From positions 1-35,880 of the forward strand of contig JAJIRX010001083.1 of the NCBI GenBank assembly GCA_023853785.1: a stretch of 35,880 bases of DNA, read 5' to 3'. Made by a program: the position numbers and the translations under genes. This DNA comes from Psilocybe azurescens. Its lineage: Eukaryota > Basidiomycota > Agaricomycetes > Agaricales > Agrocybaceae. A model generated the notes under the pieces. The model saw only the letters and a list, made by a program, of their open reading frames with translations, was not told where the DNA came from and did not search any database. Of this stretch, positions 20,988-30,100 are shown in pieces; the stretch's first letter is position 1, and each line of letters begins with the position of its first letter.

Positions 20988-23074
20988 ATATGATCATTGT
21001 TCTTTTGAGTTGCTCCGTATGTCGCCCCTGTCCATACATGTTCGTACTTCATCGTTATCGGGGCCCCTTTGATGACCATTCATACTATACCGTCCCATAC
21101 TCCCAGTGATTAATTAGACTGGAGACTGATACCATATCCCGTAGTGTGAGATAAACCTGCAACAAATCGAAGGGACGACTGGATTGATGGTTTAGCTCGT
21201 CTCATGTCTCCCGGCTCAGGTTGCCGTATACACATATCTGATTACGAAAATGTGAGTGTGTGACGGCTGGATGATGATCTCAAAGATCATGATGGTATTT
21301 CGAGCACTTTTCTATTGAATCTGCACATTCCATCGAGCTCACCTCGGTCTTGATATGCTGATCCCGTGATCTTCTCATGGTCGGCTACATTGGATGCGTA
21401 GGAGAATACATGTCAAGACCATACCAAACCATCGCTTTTGTGCACCCTAAACTGAAGAAATAGGGAATAGTGTATTTTTATAATATTATGAAGGTTAACC
21501 ATCAAAGTACTGGTGTACTACGCAGTGCCCATCTCGAAAGTGTTGCAGGCACAGTGCACTTTACTTTGGGACACGACTGCAAGTTAGATACCGAGTCAGT
21601 TGCTTGTTTAACGCAACACGTCAGCCCAACAGTTTCGATGAGGACACCATCTCATGTCCGGTGAGTGGACTGAGGTGGTCAAATCATTGTGGTTCCGGGA
21701 TGATTCCTCATAAGACAAGATTACTATAGTGGACCGACACATATAAGACAGTGTTCACTGGATGAAGATCCTGAACTCTAAAGCATTATACAATGTCTAC
21801 ACCTGATATTTCATTCCAGTCAATGTGCAAGAGAATGAAATTAGCGCCAATCTCAATGGCTCAGTGCTTTTTAATTATCTCACTGGTGAATCTCCACATC
21901 TGTGAATGACAACACCACAAAATTATGCGTAACCATGTATCTTTACCGTAAATTCTTCTATTAACTTGAAAAGAAATTTGCCATCGATGTGTCCTACAGT
22001 ATCCAAAAAGCCTGCAACTTGAATCGTCGCATCGTTCTTTCAGCCATTTCAATGCTGTGCTTTCTATGCTTCTTGGACTTCATTGTGCAATGGTATTACC
22101 TTGATTGGTTGATAGTGATTGCTGGAGACAAGCGAGAATCAATCTTTTGGGAACATTAAGAGAAGGCTCCCAATGGATTGGGGTACTCAATGTCATTCTA
22201 TTTAATTCTTTGTTGATTATTTCCGACAGACTACTGGTTAGTCAGTATCATTGATTATCACGTAATTTTTATCATCATCTCGCCAGATTCAGAGATGCTA
22301 CCACGTCTGGGGAGAATCATGTCGGGTGATTATGGTTCCAATAATACTTTTGGTTGTGGAATGCGGTGAGTCCTATGGATAAAAGTCTGGCATAAAATTT
22401 CCACTAATGACAGGTTATTGCAGGCCTATTTTTCGCAACAACTATCTTAGATTGCTTGTCCAGTCAGTTAACCAGTGAAGCAAATGCTAGTCTATTCAAT
22501 AATATCTTAAATGTTCTGACATTTGTGTCACTGTAATTACAATATTTATCATTGGGTACAGAATACTTTTCACTTCCCAAATACATTGTTCACCATCCAG
22601 AAGAGTATTCAACTTCATTATGGCAATAATAATCGAGTCGGCTGCAACTTACTCGCTGATACTCCTCCTCGAGGACATTATCGGCGTTGTTTCACCAAAA
22701 GTTGTGGTGGGATCTCCCTTGAACAAAGCCAACTGTTACACGCACAGAGTTGTCATTTTTTCGCAATACGTACCTTCTAATGTTGATTTGAACATTGTGT
22801 GTGTCTAACCCAGTATCAGGGCATGTCGCCAACAGTTCTGGTCGCCGGCATCGCTCTTACCAACCCCAGCACCAGAGTCGCATAGGCTGCAATTGCTCAT
22901 ATATCCGGATTACGATTTGGCTCCCAGTAACACAGTGGCAGTGGCTGTAGTGGAAATACCATTGGAGAAGATATCAACACATCGGTTCAGGCAGACGATG
23001 TTGGGCCGACACCAGTGATCGAAGTGAAGAGGGAATCCAGTGCGGATGCCACATCCGGAAACAATCAAGTCTAG
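20988..23074. repeat. Segment C, copy 2
   Basis: Homologous to 13277-15188, with additional sequence around 21400-21720 and several indels. Confidence 0.85.
21793..23074 (+). pseudogene. Decayed copy of the seven-TM membrane protein
   Basis: Starts ATGTCTACACCTGAT like the intact copy, but a 1-nt loss near 21815 shifts the frame. The exon encoding the first membrane span (IYTMVYGGTMYL in the intact gene) is largely deleted around 21920-21940. Further breaks occur near 22155 and 22535. Blocks still readable are AISMLCFLCFLDFIVQWYYL, DAEMLPRL/CYHVWGES-like sequence at about 22290, IIESAATYSLILLLED and the tail ending NQV then TAG. It keeps the donor GTTAGT and a WG-GES spacing one base longer than the intact copy, which identifies the deletion there. 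Confidence 0.85.
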
Positions 23075-23445
23075 CACATTGCGGCCAATCAATAGCAGAT
23101 CTGTGGACATCAAATTTCGCTTCTTTTCCGTTTTCCTTTCGTATTTACCATTCTACGATAGATACACGTTCAGGTAACAGTTGATCTGTCAATTATTTAA
23201 CATCTTCATTTCTGTTTTTCCATTCTTGCTTGGTCACATATTTATTTTTCTACTTACTGTAGGTAGACTGTGACACCTAGTATATACAATCATCGTCATT
23301 CTTTTTACCAGTAATCCTATCATCCTTCTTCTTCAACAGTGACAGAGAAAGGATGAGTGAATGGACTCGTACTAGATGCCTATCGTCCTTACAGAAACGA
23401 TTTTACATCCTCCTGATTCTGCAGTTGTGAACTGCGTAAACAAAT

Positions 23446-23459
23446 AAGAATGTAGTTGT
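23446..23459 (+). repeat. LINE target-site duplication, left
   Basis: aagaatgtagttgt, repeated at 24047-24060; present once in segment B copy 1. The first two A bases of the right copy are ambiguous with the poly(A) tail. Confidence 0.92.
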
Positions 23460-23641
23460 GCGACATATTCTTACCAGAGATCTTGGGAACAGAGCCCGGC
23501 ATTAGAGCCCTAATCGACTTCCTATCCGCGTCAGGCGCCTTCTCTCGAACGAGCCAAAACCCACGTAAATCTGAACCTCCAACGTTTGATGACGAACCTG
23601 TACCTGACTCCGAGGACGATGAATCCGACGAGGACAATTAG
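23460..23641 (+). pseudogene. C-terminal end of a LINE-like ORF
   Basis: About 60 codons read DIFLPEILGTEPGIRALIDF, then LSASGAFSRTSQNPRKSE and an acidic end PDSEDDESDEDN before TAG. The pattern of GT-x-x-GI-x-AL-x-x-F-L followed by SGAF is like the last residues of basidiomycete non-LTR retrotransposon polyproteins (after the RNase H region). This is from memory and not certain. No start codon of its own; the apparent ATG lies in the target repeat. Confidence 0.6.
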
Positions 23642-24046
23642 CGAACCACTGAACCTCCCGATACATAGACCCACGACGACCCTCACTTCTCTTTCTTCCA
23701 TTCCATTCCTCCATTACTTGTTTTCCTCTGTAATATATCATATATTCTTCTTATATCATACTTCTTCGCATATTTTCTACCCATAACACAGTTCTTCTAC
23801 CATTATTTCTTTATATTCACGCACCACGTACAGGTGCCTATGACGCCCTCGGCTTGATACAAGCTATACGTTTACATTACCCCTTCACGTACCCATGGTC
23901 ACTTAGATACATAAATTCGCCACACTCGTAGAACCGAGCCTTAGTAGATACTCTAACGTAGGGCGGTGCATCCTTGCACCCGTGTGTCTTAGCGCTCCGA
24001 CCGCTTCCTACACGTTAATAAACTGATTCAAAAAAAAAAAAAAAAA
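23460..24046 (+). mobile_element. 5'-truncated LINE-type insertion with poly(A) tail
   Basis: About 587 bp interrupt segment B between 14-bp direct repeats. The insert ends in 17-19 A bases (24030-24048), preceded by AATAAA at 24017-24022. It holds only the end of an open frame followed by an untranslated region of about 390 bp. These are the marks of target-primed reverse transcription: poly(A) end, variable-length target duplication and truncation at the 5' end. The uninterrupted site in copy 1 confirms the borders. It could be a LINE 3' end or a truncated retroposed mRNA; the C-terminal peptide favours a LINE. Confidence 0.9.
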
Positions 24047-24060
24047 AAGAATGTAGTTGT
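24047..24060 (+). repeat. LINE target-site duplication, right
   Basis: Second copy of aagaatgtagttgt; segment B resumes with caaatatttatattg. Confidence 0.92.
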
Positions 24061-24540
24061 CAAATATTTATATTGCCCTTCCGTTTCTAATAAAGAGAAA
24101 TTGGAGGAGGATTCTCACCATCAGCTTATGTTCGACGCTGAGTCCCTAGCGCTGGAATTTATTAGCACGATGCGTCTGATCGGCAGGTCAGAGTAGTTTA
24201 CATTTTTTTGAAATCTGATCGTCAAGCGTTCAGTTACTGACCCTAGCATATTAGATCAGATTTAAAGGCGAGCTCTAACGCGCTCATCACATATCAGCCC
24301 ACCAATTCTACCAAACGCAACAGGTCAACAACACCACCATAGGCCTCGTCATGGGAAGGTGTGATTCAGACGCCTGAAATTTACGGTGAGCATACATATA
24401 GAGCAGGACTGAGATTACATGATTTTTGTCAAGTCCGGGGTTCTAGGTATGTACTTGTATAGTTCCGGTATTACATATATAGAGAAAAGCGAGGACAGCA
24501 ACAGTGATCTAAGGTTGGCAATGCGATGCGATGCGATAGA

Positions 24541-24664
24541 CGATGGATGATGGATGATGGATGATGGATGATGGATGATGGATGATGGATGATGGATGAT
24601 GGATGATGGATGATGGATGATGGATGATGGATGATGGATGATGGATGATGGATGATGGATGATG
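24541..24664. repeat. 7-bp tandem repeat (atggatg)n, about 17 units
   Basis: Nearly perfect repeats of the 7-mer ggatgat/atggatg. As 7 is not a multiple of 3, all frames cycle, giving spurious SSIIHHP repeats on the minus strand. The same place in segment B copy 1 has about three units. Confidence 0.95.
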
Positions 24665-25559
24665 AACACGACGGACAACGCATCAGATGAGTGAAGAAGA
24701 CGAGCAAAAAAATAGACGTGATGAGGAAAGCTAATTAGCAGTCATACATGTCATGAACGAGAACTACACCATGGCCATGGCCGTGGCCGTGGCCGAATGG
24801 AGGAATGTTCACCCCACAATTATAAAAGGGATGCATATGAAAGAAATCCATCGTAAGTGTCGTCACCGTTTCATTTTGTTTCGTTCTAGAAGCGAAGTTC
24901 GAGTTTAAGTATCAGTATCAGTATTCTGGTTCGAACGCGAAGTTCGCGCTATGAGCGAGATTCTGATCGATTTCAGGTATGGTGACTGACTGATAGACCC
25001 TATATGGGACGCGTGTTTAGGTGTATGTGGAATGCGAGAGGATGGGCGCAGAGCAATAGCAGTAGATAGAACGGATGGACAGGATAGAACGGATGGACAG
25101 GGGCAAGGACATAACGAGGAACCGGGGGCGCGGACAATATGTGGATAGATGAGAGATATGACGAGCCAGAGTAAGCGGGGGAATGGATGGAGCCCGTGAT
25201 GAGGTGAGTGAGGAGACGAGCATCAACGATGCAAAAGAAAGCAGCGCACAGGTAGCACCCCCGTCCCTTCCCCTTCCCTCACGCACACCGTAGTACCGAA
25301 AACGACAGCGAGTCGAGAATGGACGGTCGCCAACAACTGGGCTACCGAGAACGTAGATACTGTATACAGTATCGAGTAAAGCATAAAGCGCACACGCTGC
25401 GTACAAGTGTGGCACTTGCCTCCTTCGTCCGCGTTTGGATTGATACCAAGAGCGAGTGTTGACAGGGGCCATGGCCCAGCTTCCGACGCCGGCGCTGACG
25501 ATAGGGGATACAGCCCTCAGCCCTCAGCCTCAGTCCTCCTCCCTCGTATTTCCATCCTA

Positions 25560-25675
25560 TTCCAGTCCTATTCCCACGCCCACACCCATTTCAGCGCCCC
25601 TGGGCCACCCACACCCACACCGTCCCCAATAAACCCACACCCACACCCATACACCCACACGCCCACACACTCTGC
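25560..25675. repeat. (cccaca)n-like low-complexity tract
   Basis: Repeated ccacacccacaccc units with interruptions, close to the 3' end of the minus-strand low-complexity gene. Confidence 0.8.
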
Positions 25676-25720
25676 GTGCGTGCCACTTATTTAACCTTTA
25701 CCACTAACTTTGCCTTCGCC

Positions 25721-26692
25721 TCATACCTGCATCGTCGTCGTCGCGCTATCGTTCAGCAACCCCTTACGCTCACACTCGTCCTCGTCCAAGCGCGAGTCTG
25801 GGATAGCCTCCTTTATCATCATCGCCGAACCCATCGCAGGAGCTAAAGACGCCCATGGACCTGGACCTGAACATGCATTCGAGTTCGGGCTTAATAAGAT
25901 AGACGCGAGCATCATCGTATCTCTATCTTCATCTTCATCTATAGAGCAAGACTCCTTGTGTTCGTCCTCGTCCTCTTGATCGTGGTCGTGAAAGTTGTTG
26001 TAGGGGGAGGCGGGTGGGTGATAATAAGAATGAGAATGCGGATGTGACTTGGCGTCAGGGTATGCGTGATATCTGGAAATGGGATTACGAGAATGAGAAA
26101 GAGAACGTGATCGCGAAGTCGTAGATGATGATGTAGATGCAGTTGGAATTGTAGGACAGATCAGAAAAGAGTCTATGGTGGATATATGCAGCGCCTCGCT
26201 GCTGCTGCTGCTGTCGTTGTTGCCGGCGTGAGAAGAAGGATGAAATAGATTAAAAGATGATCGCGACGGCTCGTCATTGCAGTCGGTGTCCCGCCCCCGC
26301 CTAGCAATACCCATAACCTCTCCCGCGCCGATCGTGATGCCCTCGCCCTGGTGTCCGTGTCCGCGTCCATGTCCGTGCTGGCACGCGCGTGCTCCTGCTC
26401 CCGTGCCGCCGCCGACGGTGACATCACAGATCTCGGGGGCAACCGATGAGGACGACGATGCTGACGACGACAAAGCGGCAGACGCAACAATATGCGCGCA
26501 TGATGATGGTATTAATATTATAGCTGGCGATCTGCATTCCTTAGCGATGGCGCGGATGGAGATGGCGCGGGGGTGAAGGAGGGAGGAGGAGGGAGAGGGA
26601 GAGCGCGTCTTCGTCTTCGTCTTCCTCGTCGGAGCTTGCATTTGCATCGTCGAGGGCTGCGCCTGCGTCCGGGTCAGGGGCCGCGTCTGCAT
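25721..26692 (-). CDS. Unrecognised low-complexity protein (probable last exon)
   Basis: A 323-codon open frame, the longest in the window, on the minus strand. It is rich in Ser, His, Asp and Pro, with acidic runs (DQEDEDEHKESCSIDEDEDRD). It has a non-repetitive C-terminal part, MMLASILLSPNSNACSGPGP and then MIKEAIPDSRLDEDECERKG. No domain, signal peptide or membrane span is seen. The frame is also open upstream of the first ATG, so it is probably the last exon of a longer gene whose earlier parts lie at 26693-27470. Length alone is weak evidence in this GC-rich, repeat-like sequence. Confidence 0.45.
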   Translation of the reverse strand: MQTRPLTRTQAQPSTMQMQAPTRKTKTKTRSPSPSSSLLHPRAISIRAIAKECRSPAIILIPSSCAHIVASAALSSSASSSSSVAPEICDVTVGGGTGAGARACQHGHGRGHGHQGEGITIGAGEVMGIARRGRDTDCNDEPSRSSFNLFHPSSHAGNNDSSSSSEALHISTIDSFLICPTIPTASTSSSTTSRSRSLSHSRNPISRYHAYPDAKSHPHSHSYYHPPASPYNNFHDHDQEDEDEHKESCSIDEDEDRDTMMLASILLSPNSNACSGPGPWASLAPAMGSAMMIKEAIPDSRLDEDECERKGLLNDSATTTMQV

Positions 26693-27470
26693 CGAGAGAC
26701 CTACCAGAGCGTAAGTGAAATCCCGAGGAGGGTGAAGCTGGGGTAGGAGCAGGGGAGAATGGAGGGGTTGCAGTTACGCTGGAAGGAAAGGAGAGCGTCG
26801 AAGTGGACGTCAAAGTGGAAATGGAAGTGGAAATGGAAGTGGAGATGGAACCCGAACCCGAACTCGAGGTGGAAGAAGGCGGAGACGGCGCGTCGCGATG
26901 CGAAACGAGCTCTTCGCTCTTCGTCGTTGTCGTTGTCGTGGGTTTCTGGTGCTCCACCGCGCGGCCTGGTCGAGCCAGCGGAGTGAGGGCCGCGGACAGG
27001 GGATGGGAGGAAGGGGAGGGGAGGACATGGAGGGCGGGAACAGCAGGCGCGAAGAAGAGGAGGAAGAGGAGACGCGGATGGTGTCGTCTACGGAGAAGGA
27101 GGCAAGGTCAGCGTTGGTGAAGATTACAAATGTGTTGCTGTTGCTGTTGGTAGTGGTATGGGCGGTGCCATTGACATTGCTATTGGCGCGTACCTGGAGC
27201 TTGCGCAGCGCGGTTTGGGTCCAGCGCAGACCGTCGAGATCAGCGAACCCGACTTTCACGGTGGCAAGCGGCTACATCAGCGGCTGCCTTTTCTCCTAAT
27301 AACAGTATAAAATTTAATTGCATGACACCGAGGAAGAAAACGAGAGTGAGACGAACCTCGGTCATATGGGGGCCCCAGTTTCCTCAACAGCCTGCTCCAC
27401 CTCAGCCTCGATGAGCCGCTGGTTGCGCTGCTCCGTCCGGGACGCATACATTTGCTCATAGCAGTCACGT
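26541..27470 (-). CDS. Possible upstream exons of the low-complexity gene
   Basis: Reading from the promoter shared with PCNA, 27461-27365 gives QMYASRTEQRNQRLIEAEVE then QAVEETGAP. This is a convincing helix but has no ATG close by. After a probable intron, 27262-27196 gives VKVGFADLDGLRWTQTALRK followed by LQV. Then come Ser/Thr-rich stretches in two frames (EELVSHRDAPSPPSS; LDDANASSDEEDEDED). Frames change between patches, so introns or frame breaks must exist; I could not build one unique model. The first two patches look like real conserved protein; the family is not recognised. Confidence 0.35.
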
Positions 27471-27620
27471 TCGTTCGTTAGAAGTAGTGGTAAGAATCAA
27501 AGCGAGCGCGATAGGAGAGAGCAGTGCGGAATAGAATAGGAGGTTTAGCCTTGTTGCAAGTAAGTAAAGTAAAAAAGCACAAGGGACCGCGCGAGGAATG
27601 AAATTTCCACGAAAATCGTT

Positions 27621-27626
27621 ACGCGT
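27621..27626. promoter_or_regulatory. MluI cell-cycle box (ACGCGT)
   Basis: ACGCGT 90 bases before the PCNA start codon. In fungi this motif is bound by the MBF complex and drives G1/S genes such as PCNA. Confidence 0.6.
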
Positions 27627-27665
27627 GACGTGACTATGCGTGGCAGTGATGTCATGACCCTCTTC

Positions 27666-27671
27666 ACGCGT
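27666..27671. promoter_or_regulatory. MluI cell-cycle box (ACGCGT)
   Basis: Second ACGCGT, 45 bases before the PCNA start codon. Two such 6-mers within 51 bases at the expected place support cell-cycle control of PCNA. Confidence 0.6.
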
Positions 27672-27715
27672 CCGATCCTCACCTTCACTCTCATAATGCG
27701 TCTCCTCCCACAACA

Positions 27716-29188
27716 ATGATCCAAGCCAAAATCCAAGAAGCCGCCACCCTCAAAAAGCTGCTTGATGGTAATACACACTCCGACTGAGCGACTCTCTCTT
27801 CTTCCTCGTTGCGTGAAGCCATCAAAGAGCTCGTCACCGACGCCAACTTTGAGTGCAACGAAGAAGGCATCATGCTGCAAGCCATGGACGACTCGCTCGT
27901 CTCGCTCGTCTCCGTCAATTTAGGTGCCCCCGGGTTCACGCATCACTGCGGCGACCATCCCATGCTGCTGGGCGTGAACCTAACGTCGCTGACAAAGGTA
28001 CGCAGGTGCGCAAAAGACGATGGTATATGCTCGTTAAAGGCGGCGGACGAGGCGGACGTGCTGAATCTGGTGTATGGAGCGAAAAGTGCGTTTTTTTCTG
28101 CTTTTTTATTTTTGCGTTTATGTGGCATGGGCGCGTCACGTCCTTTCCTTATTTTCGCCCCTTTCCCCCTCCTCTCCTCTCTTCTCCTCCTCACCCGTCT
28201 AACCTCCCTCCCCTAGACTCTGACCGCATCCCTGAATACGACATGAAGCTCATGGATATCGACGCCGACACCGTCACCATCCCCGAGACCGAATACAACG
28301 CGCGCATCACGCTCCCCTCGTCCGAGTTTACGCGCATCGTGCACGACCTCTCCCAGCTTGGCGAGAGCGTGCGCATCGAGGTCTCCAAGGAGGGCGTGCG
28401 GTTCACGAGCGACGGCGAGGTGGCGAATGGGAGCATGATATTGCGGCAGAGCGATGGGGGTATGTGAGCGGGGGCGCGATTAAGCCAAAAGTGGAGGAGG
28501 GCGCGGAGGGGGATGAGGAGGCTAAGGAGGAGGAGGACAGGGAGCAGGGTAGTGGGAAGAGGGCGAAAAAGGCGAAGATCAAGAAGGAAAAGGCTGACGA
28601 GGACATCAAGATGGTCGAAGACGACGATGAGGAAGACGAAGAGTTGTTCAAGCCCAAGGCGGACGACGACGACGACGGGGATAACAAGAAGCGGAAGAAA
28701 AAGGTGCGTTGCGTTGCTTTTCTTTATTCTTTCCCTTTCTTTGCCATATTAACACCCTTTCCCTTTCGTCCTCATAGGCAAACGGCTCCTCCAAGCCCTC
28801 CAAAAAGCCAAAACCTCCACCAAAAAAGCATTCAAGTCCAAAGGCAAAGCCAAGTCGTCTACTGAAGACGACGACGACGACGACGACGACAGCGTCCCCG
28901 CAGTCGTCGGCATCGAGATGAACCAGCACGTCTCGCTTGCCTTCTCCCTCAAATACCTTGTCAACTTCTTCAAGAGCGCGAGTTTTAGCGGCAAGGTGCA
29001 GTTGTTGATGAGCAATGATGTGCCGTTGTTAGTAGGTTTTTCTTTTTCTTTCTTTTTTTTTTTACTTTGCTTTGCTTTTTGGCTTTTCGGGACGTTATTG
29101 ACGTGCGTTTCTGTTTCTGCAGGTCGCATACGACTTTACCAAGGGATACATCCGGTATTACCTCGCGTCCCATATCAGCGACGACTAG
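27716..29188 (+). CDS. PCNA: PCNA, DNA sliding clamp (divergent)
   Basis: Model: 27716-27767, 27819-28085, 28217-28459, 28778-29031 and 29123-29188, in phase, 293 residues, TAG stop. Marker peptides are ATLKKLLDAIKELVTDANFE, EEGIMLQAMDDSLVSLVSV, RIPEYDMKLMDIDAD, IPETEYNARITLPSSEFTRI, GVRFTSDGEVANGSMILRQ, IEMNQHVSLAFSLKYLVNFF and YDFTKGYIRYYLASHISDD. PCNA forms a trimeric ring that tethers replication and repair enzymes. Agaricomycete PCNA carries a long charged insert in the D2E2 loop (known from Coprinus). Here the insert-coding stretch 28464-28703 is out of frame with both sides. The clamp stays open only if a 318-nt intron, 28460-28777 with donor GTATGTGAG, removes most of it. Odd residues: the usual Y-R-C-D-R is HHCGDH, the usual APKI near the C-terminus is ASHI, and the connector reads DADTVTIPETEY. 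It could be functional, a specialised paralogue, or an early pseudogene. Confidence 0.75.
28464..28703 (+). other. Out-of-frame charged PCNA loop insert
   Basis: An 80-codon frame rich in Glu, Asp and Lys contains GSGKRAKKAKIKKEKADEDI and KADDDDDGDNKKRKKK. It ends exactly at a donor (aag|gtgcgt at 28704) whose acceptor is ctcatag at 28777. This looks like the original coding insert plus its original 74-nt intron. It is shifted relative to the exon before it (which meets TGA at 28465-28467) and does not join in frame with the exon after it. Confidence 0.65.
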
Positions 29189-30100
29189 AGAGCAAGGTTG
29201 GACGCATTAATCCCAATGCCCCGCTGGCGCAACAAAACGCAAAGCCACCCTCCGCCGAAATAAAAATTCCTTTTCATAGTGTACTTACAAGTCCGTTATC
29301 GTGTCGCAGTGTCTCGATTTCTTCCTTCCTTCTTGAATTTGAGTCTGCAGTGATCTACTCGATATTTCCGTTTTTCTTTCTTGTTCGATGTATTTTTTCT
29401 TCTTGAATCATCGTCTTCTTTTTCCGTTCGTCGGCGTCTTCTCTTTTCATCATCATCATTTTCCGAGTTCAAGTCCGAGTCCGTCCGTCCTTGATTCCCA
29501 GGGCAGTATGTCTTCTTCCTTCCTTCTTGTACCATACTCTATATACTTACGCTTACTTGCTTATCCGACCTTTTTGTTTCAATGACCGATGTTCAATGTT
29601 CGCGTTGTGTTCGTCTTTGGACGTTTTGTGTCCTTGCCTTCGATGTATGGTGTTCATCAATCACGATTTCAATCATGATCGCCCTTGACACGTTCAGATG
29701 CAATTCGAGACGATGGGATGGGTATGGGTATGGGTATGATTATGATGGGATGCCTGCGCAATTCAGGTTCATGCTCATGTTTAGATCAGGTTTGGATTTG
29801 GATTTTTGGCGAGGTGGGATGTACAAGCTTCAAGTATCGCAATGCGTCATGTTATGTTGTAAAAATATGGTAACAACTTTCACAAAGGTGAAGCAATTGA
29901 GGTGAAGACACTTGCCCGCCATTTACTGGCTGGAAATGGTAATAGGTCATCTCTGGCTGTGCATGGAATCTGACCGTTTCCCGCTTATCCACATGCGCCA
30001 CTCGTCGCACCCATTTCACTCTTTCACAATTCACTTGCCCTTTCGAGATTATGTCCGGGCAATGCATGAATCATTTGCTTTCGCTCCCGCTCATCTCATG
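29189..30100. other. PCNA 3' flank, no gene seen
   Basis: T-rich and CT-rich DNA, with a short (gggtat)n repeat at about 29717-29740. An aataaa at 29260-29265 is a possible poly(A) signal for PCNA. Open frames here are not protein-like. Confidence 0.45.

Larger units (their letters stand above)
23093..25240. repeat. Segment B, copy 2 (with LINE insertion)
   Basis: Near-identical to 1011-2455 apart from the LINE at 23460-24046, an expanded 7-bp repeat, an extra gccatg/gccgtg unit pair near 24771-24795, a small duplication of agaacggatggacagg near 25070-25100 and a 36-base-class deletion near 25215. Confidence 0.85.

Noticed and set aside
24541..24664. Tandem array as a possible CRISPR
   Set aside because: Units are contiguous heptamers without spacers, in a eukaryotic sequence.
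24415..24707. Open frames with SSIIHHP repeats
   Set aside because: They arise from the 7-bp DNA repeat cycling through all frames; the other copy of the segment lacks them.
26759..27120. Plus-strand Lys/Glu/Trp-rich open frames
   Set aside because: Products of GGAAGTGGAAATG-type repeats read on the opposite strand of the Ser/Thr-rich region.
28460..28541. Alternative short PCNA intron ending at gaggacag
   Set aside because: Phase does not fit the acidic frame and there is no pyrimidine tract; the 318-nt intron fits in phase.
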